This document shows, one piece after another, positions 17,218 through 26,302 of a DNA stretch of 64,000 nucleotides. The position numbers and the translations under genes were made by a program. Source of the stretch: Bradyrhizobium sp. MOS002. GTDB taxonomy: Bacteria > Pseudomonadota > Alphaproteobacteria > Rhizobiales > Xanthobacteraceae. The notes beneath the pieces were generated by a model. It made no database searches, was not told the DNA's origin, and was given only the letters and a program-made list of their open reading frames with translations. Every line of letters starts with the position of its first letter. Position 1 is the stretch's first letter. Location of the stretch: contig NZ_PYFX01000001.1 of assembly GCF_003020115.1 (NCBI RefSeq), forward strand, positions 449,501-513,500, read 5' to 3'.

Positions 17218-17520
17218 ATGAACGACCTGCACGCGTGGCTTTCGCAACAGCACCACGGCCTGCGCACCTTCCGAATCTTTCAGCAAAAGCTCGAGTCGCT
17301 CGGCCGCGACAACCCCGAACAGCACGGCCTGTGCCGTCTGTTGAGCGGTCTCGTCGGCAGCTATGTCGAGACGTTCGATGAGGCCCCGCTGCCCGTCGAG
17401 GTCGCTGACGGCGCCTATCATCGCCTGCTGACGCTGGTGGCGAGCCTTGATCTCAATGGTGACACCAGCCGGCGGCTTGCCGATATCAACCGGGTTGCGA
17501 CCTGCGAACTCTGGCAGTGA
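17218..17520 (+). CDS. Small cytoplasmic protein, unknown function
   Basis: This 100-residue soluble protein has GAGG before the ATG. It starts MNDLHAWLSQQHHGLRTFRI and is mostly helical by composition. One segment, YVETFDEAPLPVEVADGAYH, may be an extended strand. No signal peptide, membrane segment or known motif is seen. It stands alone between the tRNA hairpin and another short gene. I do not recognise the family. Confidence 0.65.
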   Translation: MNDLHAWLSQQHHGLRTFRIFQQKLESLGRDNPEQHGLCRLLSGLVGSYVETFDEAPLPVEVADGAYHRLLTLVASLDLNGDTSRRLADINRVATCELWQ

Positions 17521-17656
17521 CGCGGGCGTGCGGCCCTACGGCTCGCATCCGCGTCCCGGAGACACTTCGCCAGCAGAGGGCCGCGTGCTTCCCGGCACGA
17601 GCCTCCCTGAACGGGTTCGACTTCGCCGAGCCAGTCCCTATATCGTGCGGCAACGT

Positions 17657-17914
17657 ATGTTGATGCAGCGAGCAGCTTCGATGGCCAGGAGACGCGCGAC
17701 GGAAACGGAAGCTGACGATCTCCCCCGCTATTTCGTCTGGGTGCGCGGTCTTGAGGGCCCCGAACCGCAAAAATGGATGGCGATGGATTTCGGCGTCGGT
17801 GACTGGAAACGGCCGCTCGTGCTCGCCTATCTGGAGCTGCCGGAGGGCGAGCGACACTTGCCGTTGTCGGCGCTGGCCCGGCGATATCCGCCGCCGCGGG
17901 GAGAGGCCTTGTAA
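17657..17914 (+). CDS. Small protein, unknown function
   Basis: This is an 85-residue product from the ATG at 17657; ATGs at 17663 and 17681 are alternatives. The open frame extends back to 17447, but that part is Pro/Arg-rich and overlaps the previous gene. The core DLPRYFVWVRGLEGPEPQKW and DFGVGDWKRPLVLAYLELP looks like a compact beta-rich domain. No ribosome site is clear, so the start is weak. No function is assigned. It converges on the first caspase gene, with 66 bases between. Confidence 0.5.
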   Translation: MLMQRAASMARRRATETEADDLPRYFVWVRGLEGPEPQKWMAMDFGVGDWKRPLVLAYLELPEGERHLPLSALARRYPPPRGEAL

Positions 17915-17980
17915 AGGGGGCAATCCTGGACGGACGCGAGGATCTCGCCAGCCCCTCAACCCAGAGCGAGCAACGCCGGA

Positions 17981-19813
17981 TCACTGGCAGTACTGCTTTC
18001 CGCCATAGGTATAACATTTACCGCCTTCGTTGCTGGCCGGAGCAGACGGCGCACGCGGGCTCGGCTCTTGGCGGGATACCGCCTTTGGCTTCTGGGGCGG
18101 CGGATCGGGACGCCGCTGGCACACCCCCTGGGCGTCCAGCACGAAATTGTTGTCACAGACGATCTGGACGCAGCGGTCGCCGACCGCTTTTTGCCCCCTT
18201 GCACAAACCAGCGGACAGATGCGATCGGGCCGGGCGCGCACCGCATCGAGCGCGTCTAGGCTTGCGACTTTCACGTCGAATTTGGTGCCGGCATATCTGT
18301 TGAAGCTGTCGAGCGCCTTTTGCGACGGAGCAGTCCAGGCGCCATCGGCTGCACCGGGATCGCAACCGACGCGCTTCAGGTGCGCCTGGAGCAAGCGGGC
18401 GACGTCCGCAGGATCCATCACCGGCGCAGTGGTCGGCGCCAAGGCAACAGCAGGAGGCGGCGCGGCGGGCGGGGTCAGGGCGGCAAGCGTAGCCTGGCGC
18501 TCCTTCTCGCGCCGCTCTGCTTCGCGCTTCGCCGCCTCGATCTGCTGCTGTGCATCGAGCGCGGCCTGCTTCTTCGCCTGCTCGACCTGAAGGGCCGCAT
18601 CCTCGGCTTGTCGGCGCGCCTCCGCAACCTGCCGCCGGGCGTCGTCGAGCTCCCGCTTAGCCTGGTCGGCGAGGCGTTGGCGCTCCTTGTCCAGATCGCG
18701 CCGGGCCTGCTCGGAGATCTGCTGCGTGGCCCGTTCGGTCTCGCGCGCCGCCTGCTCCTCGATCTGTTTCCTGAAATCGTCGCTCTTCTGCCGGACCTGC
18801 TGCTCAGCCTGCCGCTGTACAGCATCGGCGTTCTCGCTGATTTTTTCTGCGGCCTCGAGCTTGTCGAGCGCCGCATGCGCAAAGTTGGCATAGATGCCGC
18901 TGGCATGAACGGCGAGAAAGGAAAGCCAAGCCTGCTTGGTGCCGGCCTGTGCTGCAAGCTCATAATCCCGCCGGGCTCCCGCGTTGGGATCGACCGGCGG
19001 CGCAACCGGCGGCACCAGCGCTACGGTGTCGCCACCGAGCGATCCGTAGACGAAGGGCTCCTGCCGGCGCCGCGTGCTCTTCAGCACCTCGTCGCGAACC
19101 CGGCCAAGCGTCAGGCGAAGGTCGAGGCCGGGCGTCGCCAGATGATTGAGGAGTGCGGTCGCAAACGGGCTGTGCGCGCCGTCGCCGTCGCCGGCGACCG
19201 CTCCGGCCTTGGCGGCGAACGCAATCAGCGTGTCCGCCGTCGCGGGCTCGATCTTGGCAAGGCCGCGGTTCATCGAGCGCGTCGCAACCGTGCGTGTCAT
19301 CCGCTCCGCAAACGGGTTGTCGCGGCAGGCATCGAGAATGACGAGCCGCAGCCGTTTCGCCGGATTTATCGCCTGGAGAATCCGGTCCAGCGGGACCGCC
19401 TCGTCCTCGACGTCGAAATCGCTCTGCAGCCTGGCATCTGCCGGGATCAGGAAATTCGCGCCGTTCACCTCGATGCCGTGACCGGCGTAATAGACCACCG
19501 CCATGTCGGAATCCGCGGCAACCGCAGCAAAGTCGCGCACCGCCCGCCGCATCTCGGTCACGCCGAGATCCTGGCGCAGCTCCACGATATCGAAACCCAT
19601 CCGTTTGAAGACGTCGCTGATGGCGGCCGCGTCGTTGTCGGGATTGGCCAGCCGCGCGACGCTCTGGTAGTTGGACACGCCAAGTACCAGCGCCACCCGC
19701 TTGTCAGCCAGCGCGGTCGACGCCGCGACCAGCATCCACAAAACCGATAGCGCCAGCCGGCAGGCCAACCGGCTTGAGCGCAACGTCGGGACTGAAGGGC
19801 TCAATCGGACCAT
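17981..19813 (-). CDS. Caspase-family protein (peptidase C14), copy 1
   Basis: This is a secreted 610-residue protein. Its parts are a signal peptide (residues 1-36, ending STALA); a caspase p20-like domain (37-265) with catalytic His112 in YYAGHGIE and Cys163 in LDACRDNPF; a long Ala/Gln/Arg/Glu-rich coiled coil (about 300-450, many REAE/RQAED repeats); and a C-terminal domain. The C-terminal domain has a peptidoglycan-binding-like helix set (LLQAHLKRVGCDPGAADGAW), a cysteine cluster (CPLVCARGQK, VQIVC) and a tail CYTYGGKQYCQ. Both catalytic residues are intact. It is the near-duplicate of the gene at 20585, offset by about 2,580 bases. The target is unknown. Confidence 0.9.
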   Translation of the reverse strand: MVRLSPSVPTLRSSRLACRLALSVLWMLVAASTALADKRVALVLGVSNYQSVARLANPDNDAAAISDVFKRMGFDIVELRQDLGVTEMRRAVRDFAAVAADSDMAVVYYAGHGIEVNGANFLIPADARLQSDFDVEDEAVPLDRILQAINPAKRLRLVILDACRDNPFAERMTRTVATRSMNRGLAKIEPATADTLIAFAAKAGAVAGDGDGAHSPFATALLNHLATPGLDLRLTLGRVRDEVLKSTRRRQEPFVYGSLGGDTVALVPPVAPPVDPNAGARRDYELAAQAGTKQAWLSFLAVHASGIYANFAHAALDKLEAAEKISENADAVQRQAEQQVRQKSDDFRKQIEEQAARETERATQQISEQARRDLDKERQRLADQAKRELDDARRQVAEARRQAEDAALQVEQAKKQAALDAQQQIEAAKREAERREKERQATLAALTPPAAPPPAVALAPTTAPVMDPADVARLLQAHLKRVGCDPGAADGAWTAPSQKALDSFNRYAGTKFDVKVASLDALDAVRARPDRICPLVCARGQKAVGDRCVQIVCDNNFVLDAQGVCQRRPDPPPQKPKAVSRQEPSPRAPSAPASNEGGKCYTYGGKQYCQ

Positions 19814-20111
19814 GATGCGGGCTTCGTTCCACGCTTCGGCAATGGGCTGCAATCGGTATGAATACTATTTCGATAGCGGTCCGCCCTCAGGTCTGTGCCA
19901 TCGATCACATATCGGCCCGGCCTTCAGGCGAGACGGTTGCCGCCGCGCCGCGTCCTGCCGGCGACTCCCTACCCGAAATGATAGTGGAAGGCGCATGGCA
20001 TTGGGAAGCCGTCCTGCAACCTTCCAGAGATACTTGCCTCCCCCCGGCGCTTAAGCTTCTATGTTGGCATAAATCGCTTTTGCTTCATTGGCCGCCAAAG
20101 GGGTTTTCAGA

Positions 20112-20555
20112 ATGATCCGTCCTTTCATGACAATTGTGTTGTCGCTCGCAACCGCCGCCTTGTTGCTTCTTTCCGACACTGCGAGCGCCGACAAGATGCG
20201 CCCGGGCTACAAGAGCTACCAAAACGCTCACGGCCTGAATGCCAACACCTCTTGCCGGCGCCCGCATTTCAACATCTGCCAGGGTTGTAATGTCGTCATC
20301 CCGATGCGGGTCGCGCAAGATCGCGGTTGCGGGTTCAATTTCCAATCGCTGGGTCCGTTCGTGGGCCAGGACGTCGTCGTCGCTCCGGCAAACGGCTCTT
20401 ACAGCCTGGTCAACTCGACAAAGGCTGTGTACCGGCCCAACTCCGGCTTTACCGGCAGCGACCGCTTCGAGAGCCGTCTCTACTTCGAGGACGGCACCGG
20501 CAAGCGCACGTTCCTGAATCTGAAAGTGAACGTCAACGTCGTTCCCAGCCTGTGA
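20112..20555 (+). CDS. Secreted small protein between the two caspase genes
   Basis: This 147-residue protein has AAGGGG before the ATG at 20112 and a signal peptide (MIRPFMTIVLSLATAALLLL, cleavage after ASA). The mature region has four cysteines (TSCRRPHFNICQGCNVVIP and RGCGF). It then has a beta-sandwich-like part (GPFVGQDVVVAPANGSYSLV and GFTGSDRFESRLYFEDGTGK), reminiscent of the cadherin/Ig-like repeats that read 'Y.P..GF.G.D.F'. It is encoded opposite to, and between, the tandem caspase-family genes. A role as a partner or target is only an inference from position. Confidence 0.75.
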   Translation: MIRPFMTIVLSLATAALLLLSDTASADKMRPGYKSYQNAHGLNANTSCRRPHFNICQGCNVVIPMRVAQDRGCGFNFQSLGPFVGQDVVVAPANGSYSLVNSTKAVYRPNSGFTGSDRFESRLYFEDGTGKRTFLNLKVNVNVVPSL

Positions 20556-20584
20556 GCCGGGGCGCCGTGTCACCGGCGCTGGTC

Positions 20585-22393
20585 TCAATCGCCCTCACAA
20601 CTGCCGCCGCATGAATCGGCTCCGCCGGACGGACGCGCGCGACCGCGCGGGCTCGACTCCTGGCGCGATATCGCCTTTGGCTTCTGCGGCGGCGGATCGG
20701 GGCGCCGGCGGCACACGCCCTGGGCATCCAGCACGTCATTGCCGTCACAGACGATCTGGACGCAACGATCGCCCTCTACCTTTTGTCCCTTGGCGCAAAC
20801 CAGCGGACAGACACGATCGGGCCTGGCGCGCACCGCGTCGAGCGCATCGAGGCTTGCAATTTTGACGTCGAATTTGGTACCGGCGTTTCGGTTGAAATTG
20901 TCGAGCGCCTTTTGCGACGGAGCAGTCCAGGCACCGTCGGCAGTACCGGGGTCGCAGCCGACGCGCTTCAGATGGGCCTGGAGCAGGCGGGCGATATCCG
21001 CGGGATCCATGGCCGGCACGACAACCGGCGCAGGGGCAGGCGCAGCCGGCGGAGTTAACGCGGCAAGTGTGGCCTGTCGCTCCCGCTCGCGCTGTTCCTG
21101 TTCGCGCCTTGCGGCCTCGATCTGCTGCTGCGCGTCCAGCGCGGCCTGCTTCTTCGCCTGCTCGACCTGAAGGGCCGCGTCCTCGGCCTGCCGGCGCGCC
21201 TCCGCAACCTGCCGCCGGGCATCGTCGAGTTCGCGCTTAGCCTGGTCGGCGAGGCGTTGGCGCTCCTTCTCCAGATCGCGCCGGGCCTGTTCCGAGATCT
21301 GAAGCTTGGTCTGCTCGGCCTGGCGCGCAGCCTGCTCCTCGATCTGCTTCCGGACGTCCTCGTTCTTCTGCCTCGCCTGCTGTTCGGCTTGCCGCCTCAG
21401 CAGGTCTGCCTTTTCACGGGCCTTCTCCGCCGCATCCAGCTTGTCGAGGGCCGCATGAGCAGACGCAGCGTAGGGGCCGCTACCGTGAACGCCGAGAAAC
21501 GAGGTCCATGCCTCCCTTGTGCCGATCTGCGCCGCAAATTCGTAGTCCCGCTGGGACTCAGCGTCCGGATCGACCTTCGGGGCAATCTGCGGCACCAGCG
21601 CCACGGTGTCTCCACCGAGCGATCCGTAGACGAACGGCTCCTGCCGCCGCCCCGTGCTCTTCAGCACCTCGTCGCGAACCCGGCCAAGGGTCAGGCGAAG
21701 GTCGAGGCCGGGCGTCGCCAGATGATTGAGGAGCGCGGTCGCAAACGGGCTGTGCGCACCGTCGCCGTCGCCTGCGACCGCGCCGGCCTTGGCGGCGAAC
21801 GCAATCAGCGTATCCGCCGTCGCGGGCTCGATCTTGGCAAGGCCGCGGCCCATCGAACGGGTGGCGACACTGCGCGTCATCCGCTCCGCAAACGGATTGT
21901 CGCGGCAGGCATCGAGGATGACGAGCCGCAGCCGCTTCGCCGGATTTATCGCCTGGAGAATCCGGTCCAGCGGCACCGCCTCGTCCTCGACGTCGAAATC
22001 GCTCTGCAGCCTGGCATCAGCCGGAATCAGGAAGTTCGCGCCGTTCACCTCGATGCCGTGACCGGCGTAATAGACCACGGCCATGTCGGAATCCGCGGCA
22101 ACCGCAGCAAAATCGCGCACCGCCCGCCGCATCTCGATGACGCCGAGATCCCGGCGCAGCTCCACGATATCGAACCCCATCCGTTTGAAGACGTCGCTGA
22201 TGGCGGCCGCGTCGTTGTCGGGATTGGCCAGCCGCGCGACGCTCTGGTAGTTGGACACGCCAAGGACCAGCGCCACCCGCTTGTCAGCCAGCGCGGTCGA
22301 CGCCGCCGCCAGCATCAGGGCAACCGCCAGCGCAACGCGGCCGGCGAGATGCTGCAGGCGGAACATCGGAGCCGGTGGGATCAATCCGACCAT
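20585..22393 (-). CDS. Caspase-family protein (peptidase C14), copy 2
   Basis: This 602-residue paralogue of the 17981 gene has the same order: signal peptide, caspase domain with His112 (YYAGHGIE) and Cys163 (LDACRDNPF), coiled coil, peptidoglycan-binding-like helix set and cysteine cluster (CPLVCAKGQK, VQIVC). The catalytic region is almost identical at the DNA level, while the segment after it (about 21340-21580) is clearly diverged. The tail also differs: SPRGRARPSGGADSCGGSC replaces the CYTYGGKQYCQ end of copy 1. The ATG at 22393 (MVGLIPPAPM) aligns with the copy 1 start; 22366 is an alternative. Confidence 0.9.
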   Translation of the reverse strand: MVGLIPPAPMFRLQHLAGRVALAVALMLAAASTALADKRVALVLGVSNYQSVARLANPDNDAAAISDVFKRMGFDIVELRRDLGVIEMRRAVRDFAAVAADSDMAVVYYAGHGIEVNGANFLIPADARLQSDFDVEDEAVPLDRILQAINPAKRLRLVILDACRDNPFAERMTRSVATRSMGRGLAKIEPATADTLIAFAAKAGAVAGDGDGAHSPFATALLNHLATPGLDLRLTLGRVRDEVLKSTGRRQEPFVYGSLGGDTVALVPQIAPKVDPDAESQRDYEFAAQIGTREAWTSFLGVHGSGPYAASAHAALDKLDAAEKAREKADLLRRQAEQQARQKNEDVRKQIEEQAARQAEQTKLQISEQARRDLEKERQRLADQAKRELDDARRQVAEARRQAEDAALQVEQAKKQAALDAQQQIEAARREQEQRERERQATLAALTPPAAPAPAPVVVPAMDPADIARLLQAHLKRVGCDPGTADGAWTAPSQKALDNFNRNAGTKFDVKIASLDALDAVRARPDRVCPLVCAKGQKVEGDRCVQIVCDGNDVLDAQGVCRRRPDPPPQKPKAISRQESSPRGRARPSGGADSCGGSCEGD

Positions 22394-22795
22394 GGTGCAG
22401 GCTTCAATCCGTAAGGAGTCCCTAGGCTGGCTCCGGGAAGATTTCGAGGGTCTCCTCCCGTAAGTCAACCCGTCTGTGGCCTACCTCACTTCCCAGTGCC
22501 GAGGTGTGCGTCGGGCCAAACAGCGGTCGAAGCAAGAGAGGTCGTTAAAGCCGCTGGCGAAGGCGGCGGCGCTGATGCAGAGAGGCTGAACACTCCGCCT
22601 CTCCCCGCCGTCCGTCGCCGCTTCCCCGACGTCGTACCGCGGCGGCGCGTTCCTGCTTGCTACCTCAGCGGGATTGTGTGCAGAATGCACCTGCATTTTC
22701 ACGACGCAACCATTGCAACCATTGATTGACTTTGGGGGGGGGTGCTGCCCGGCTCGGGCCTGAAGCTCGTCCCCGTCGCATTGTCGGAGGGGCTC
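22394..22795. other. Intergenic region, divergent promoters, no gene seen
   Basis: About 400 bases lie between the second caspase gene (minus) and the DUF2235 gene (plus). Short frames here show no coding character. The notable feature is a run of nine G near its right end. Promoters for both flanking genes should be here, but I cannot identify motifs with confidence. Confidence 0.5.
22734..22742 (+). repeat. Nine-G homopolymer tract upstream of the DUF2235 gene
   Basis: G9 follows GATTGACTTT and lies 53 bases before the preferred ATG at 22796. Such tracts can slip during replication and change promoter spacing or an upstream reading frame. One frame starting at a GTG at its end (22742) runs straight into the gene. 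Confidence 0.8.
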
Positions 22796-25492
22796 ATGCC
22801 GCACCATGACGGCGCGCCGAACGCCGATTCTGCCGGACCGGAACGCGCGCAGATCGAGATGAATGCCGGCGGGCACACCGCCGCCGTCCCGTCAAAACGC
22901 AAGCTGGTGCTGTTCGCCGACGGCACCGGCAATGCGTTTACTACCCAGGAATCCAGCGTCTGGCGTCTCTACGAGGCGCTCGACCACACCCAGCCGGACC
23001 AGATCGCTTACTACATCAAGGGCGTCGGCACCGCCGGCTGGGCGCCGCTCGCCGCGCTCGACGGCGCCACCGGCATCGGCGTGCCCGGCAACGTCCGCAA
23101 ACTCTATCGCTTCCTGTGCTGGAACTGGCGCGAGGGCGACGAGATCTACATTTTCGGCTTCAGCCGCGGCGCCTTCACCGCGCGCACGCTGGCGTCGCTG
23201 ATCGCGAGCCAGGGCCTGGTGCCGGCGGAGATTGACAAGGTTGCGGTGTCGCATGTGGAAATGCAGCGCAACACGATGGCTGCCTGGCGGGAATATCGCA
23301 AGGAGTCGGTCGGCTATCGCAGCCTGCCGACGATCTGGATCGTCCGCTGGATCCGCGACGTCCTGATCTATCTCTATCACCTCGTCCTTGGGCATCGCTC
23401 CTATGCCAAGGTTCGCGAGGCGATGGACGGCCGTAAACAAATCGAGATCGAATTCCTCGGACTGTTCGATACGGTCGAGGCCTTCGGCGTGCCGGTCGAG
23501 GAGCTCCGCCTCGCGGTCGACTGGGCGATCTGGCCGATCTCGTTCCGTAATCACCGGCTGTCGAAGACGGTCAAGCGCGCTTGCCATGCGCTCGCGCTCG
23601 ACGACGAGCGCACCACCTTCCATCCGCTGCGAATCGACCAGCGCGATCCTCCGCAGGGACAGGTCGTCAAGGAGGTGTGGTTCACGGGAGTCCATTCCGA
23701 CATCGGTGGCGGCTATCCTGACTCCACGCTGTCCTTCGTGCCCTTGGTCTGGATGGCTGATCAGCTCGACGGCAGGCTCCGCTTCCAGGACGGCACGATC
23801 GAGCATTTCCGCGAGTACCAGTCCGCGATCGGGCCGATGCATGATTCACGCAGCGGCGCCGCGGTGCTCTACCGCTACGGCCCGCGGCCGATCGCGGACC
23901 GCAAGGAAGATGGCGGATCGCCGGTGGTGCACTTCGCCGTCGTCGAACGCATGCTGCACGGATGCGACAACTACGCACCGCTGATGCTTCCGGCAAGCGC
24001 CCGGGTGCTGCTGCCGAGTGGAGAGGTCTTGCCGCTCACGAAGGACGAGACGCGCAAGGCCATGAAGTCGGCCTACGCCGCGAGAACCGGGGATCGGCAA
24101 AAAGCGGCAGAAGCCGATGCATTCACGGCGATGAGCCCGCCGGATGCCGAGATGGCCAGACAGGTGCTCGATACCGTGTGGTGGCGTCGCGTGGCCTACT
24201 TCTCGCTGGTTATCGCGCTTGGCCTACTTGTCGCATGGCCCTGGATCGCGCGCGCAGTAGTGGGGTCATCCAAGGATCACGGTCTCCAGGACACCGGCCT
24301 GCTCAAATGGATCACGTGGTTCGACAACGGCACCGGCCCCGTAGTCAAGCCGCTCGCGGATCTTCTCGCGAATGTCCTGCCATCCTATGCAGGGCCGTGG
24401 CTTGCCATCGCACTCTACTATCCCTTTCTCACTACGGTTCTTGTCATTGTCATACTCATCGCCTGGAACAGGAACGCGGTGCTGCGCGACAGCATTCAGG
24501 AGCGCGCGCGACTGGCCTGGTACAGGCCCGACCGGAAGACCTCCAGACGCCGCGTGAGCAAATCGGGTTGGCTGCTCGCGATCGGACGCTGGATGCGGCT
24601 GCACGCTTGGCCGGTGCGCATGGCATTCACCAACGTCCTGATGCCGGGTATTTTCCTCGCCGCCATTTTCGGCTCCGCGTTGCTGTTGACGTCCCGCGGC
24701 TATCTCAACTGGCGCGCAGGCATCGGCGACATTTGCAAGAGCAGCGCATCGACGCGTGCGGTTGGCGACACGCCGGTTACCGCCCGTGACGGCGACTTGT
24801 TCGACGTCAACGATTTTTGCTGGGCGAGCCGCCTCGCGGTCGAAAAGGGACGCAAATATCGCGTTTGGATTCAAATGGCCGATCCGTGGTTTGATCGCAC
24901 CATCATGACCGGCCTGAACGGATTCAAGACCCCACCGGATTCGACCCACCGCTCGGCTGTCCCGATCCTGCGGCTCTACGGCGCAGACTGGTTCCAGCCG
25001 ATCGTGCGGGTGGGCGCCAGAGGATCGAACAACCTGCCGCTCCAAGCCGTCAATGGAATCCCGGCGGACGAGCTGCCGCGTCGGGTCAACGCGACGGTGC
25101 CGGCATACGAGGACAACACCAAGGACAAGTACCCCATCCGTGTCGAGGACTCCATGGAGTTCGATAAGCCAAACAGCGAATTGAAGCGTGTCTGGCGCCC
25201 ATTCGGAGATTTCGAGCCGATCCCGACCGAGGCACTGCCAGCGGCACGCGCGCTATGGCGCAGGCAGGGATTGTCCGATCTGCTCGTCGCGGAATTCGTG
25301 GCACCCGAGTCTGGCGAGCTATTCTTCTACGTCAATGACGCCGTCCAGTTCTTGCCGCGGGTCGTTCCATTACGGTTTGCACCGGGGTGGCTAGTTCCGC
25401 TCCAGGGACCGCGCGTCCAGTTCTACAACAACAACAGCGGCACGGCGACGATCAGGGTCCAGCGGATTCCAGCTCCGCCTCCGGCCGACTAA
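22796..25492 (+). CDS. DUF2235 alpha/beta hydrolase with C-terminal membrane segments
   Basis: This is an 898-residue protein. The N-terminal DUF2235 domain (about 35-400) has the start motif LVLFADGTGN, nucleophile elbow GFSRGAFTAR (Ser123) and the acid/His region GVHSDIGGGYP. This domain family includes T6SS phospholipase effectors (Tle1-like). After residue 460 come three hydrophobic segments (VAYFSLVIALGLLVAWPWIA; a second near 545; and GIFLAAIFGSALLL), then a soluble C-terminal region of about 270 residues with no family I know. No signal peptide is seen. GGAGGGG precedes the ATG. No T6SS genes are nearby, so an effector role is not supported; a membrane-bound lipid or ester hydrolase is equally possible. 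Confidence 0.85.
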   Translation: MPHHDGAPNADSAGPERAQIEMNAGGHTAAVPSKRKLVLFADGTGNAFTTQESSVWRLYEALDHTQPDQIAYYIKGVGTAGWAPLAALDGATGIGVPGNVRKLYRFLCWNWREGDEIYIFGFSRGAFTARTLASLIASQGLVPAEIDKVAVSHVEMQRNTMAAWREYRKESVGYRSLPTIWIVRWIRDVLIYLYHLVLGHRSYAKVREAMDGRKQIEIEFLGLFDTVEAFGVPVEELRLAVDWAIWPISFRNHRLSKTVKRACHALALDDERTTFHPLRIDQRDPPQGQVVKEVWFTGVHSDIGGGYPDSTLSFVPLVWMADQLDGRLRFQDGTIEHFREYQSAIGPMHDSRSGAAVLYRYGPRPIADRKEDGGSPVVHFAVVERMLHGCDNYAPLMLPASARVLLPSGEVLPLTKDETRKAMKSAYAARTGDRQKAAEADAFTAMSPPDAEMARQVLDTVWWRRVAYFSLVIALGLLVAWPWIARAVVGSSKDHGLQDTGLLKWITWFDNGTGPVVKPLADLLANVLPSYAGPWLAIALYYPFLTTVLVIVILIAWNRNAVLRDSIQERARLAWYRPDRKTSRRRVSKSGWLLAIGRWMRLHAWPVRMAFTNVLMPGIFLAAIFGSALLLTSRGYLNWRAGIGDICKSSASTRAVGDTPVTARDGDLFDVNDFCWASRLAVEKGRKYRVWIQMADPWFDRTIMTGLNGFKTPPDSTHRSAVPILRLYGADWFQPIVRVGARGSNNLPLQAVNGIPADELPRRVNATVPAYEDNTKDKYPIRVEDSMEFDKPNSELKRVWRPFGDFEPIPTEALPAARALWRRQGLSDLLVAEFVAPESGELFFYVNDAVQFLPRVVPLRFAPGWLVPLQGPRVQFYNNNSGTATIRVQRIPAPPPAD

Positions 25493-25618
25493 CGACGCCC
25501 CCGGGCTGATTGCATGGAGGAGCCCATTGCGCCCCCATGATTATGGGTGTCGCGGCGCCCGCACCGCGGCTAAACTTGGGCCTGCGCCGCGGGGGACACG
25601 CGGTGCAGGACGCTGATC

Positions 25619-26302
25619 ATGACCGAACAGGGCGAGACGGGTGAAGCCATCACCATCCTCCTCGTCGAGGACGACGCGCCGACTTGCTGGCGGCTTCAGG
25701 ACGCGCTGGTCAAGGCCGGCTACGAGGTACGCAGCGCCGGCACGCTCGCAGAGGCCCGCTCGGGGCTCGGCGAGCGGGCGCCGCGCGTGCTGCTCACCGA
25801 TCTGCGGCTGCCCGACGGCCACGGCGTCGAACTGATCCGCGAGACAAGGCAACGCTTTCCCGACACCGAGATCATGGTGATCTCGGCGCTCGGCGACGAG
25901 GAGAGTGTGATCTCCGCGATCACGGTCGGCGCCACCGGCTATCTCCTGAAGGATGCGTTCCCCACTGATATCGCCACCACCGTGCGCGATCTGGTCGCCG
26001 GCCATTCGCCGATCTCGGCCTCGATCGCCCGCTTCATCGTGCGCAGAACACAAGGTACCGCGCAGAATGCGGCCGAGCCTTCGCCGGGTCCCGCGCTCAA
26101 CACCGCAAGGCTCACCCCACGCGAGATCGACATCCTCTGGGGCATCGCAAAAGGCTTTAGCTACGCCGAGATCGCGAGCCATCTCGGTCTCTCCAAACAG
26201 ACCGTGCCCGGCCACATCAAGAACATCTATCGCAAGCTCGAAGTGCACACCCGCAGCGAAGCGGTGTTCGAAGCGGTGCAGCAGGGCCTGATCAAGCTGT
26301 GA
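25619..26302 (+). CDS. NarL/LuxR-family response regulator
   Basis: This is a 227-residue two-domain regulator. The receiver domain (about 10-125) has acidic VEDDAP, phospho-acceptor Asp61 in LLTDLRLPDG and the conserved lysine in YLLKDAF. The LuxR-type DNA-binding domain (about 165-225) has LTPREIDILWGIAKGFSYAE and a recognition helix SKQTVPGHIKNIYRKL. Its last codon overlaps the start of the histidine kinase gene (GTGA), so the pair is co-translated and forms a cognate two-component system. Target genes are unknown; the neighbouring DUF2235 gene is a candidate. Confidence 0.93.
   Translation: MTEQGETGEAITILLVEDDAPTCWRLQDALVKAGYEVRSAGTLAEARSGLGERAPRVLLTDLRLPDGHGVELIRETRQRFPDTEIMVISALGDEESVISAITVGATGYLLKDAFPTDIATTVRDLVAGHSPISASIARFIVRRTQGTAQNAAEPSPGPALNTARLTPREIDILWGIAKGFSYAEIASHLGLSKQTVPGHIKNIYRKLEVHTRSEAVFEAVQQGLIKL

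Noticed and set aside
18320..19750. Plus-strand frames opposite the caspase genes (also 21257-22414)
   Set aside because: Both copies show the same antisense frame because the genes are duplicates; the translation is Arg/Leu-rich without motifs.
22796..25492. DUF2235 gene as a T6SS effector module
   Set aside because: The domain resembles Tle1, but no VgrG, PAAR, Hcp or immunity-like gene lies nearby. The membrane segments also argue against a simple secreted effector.
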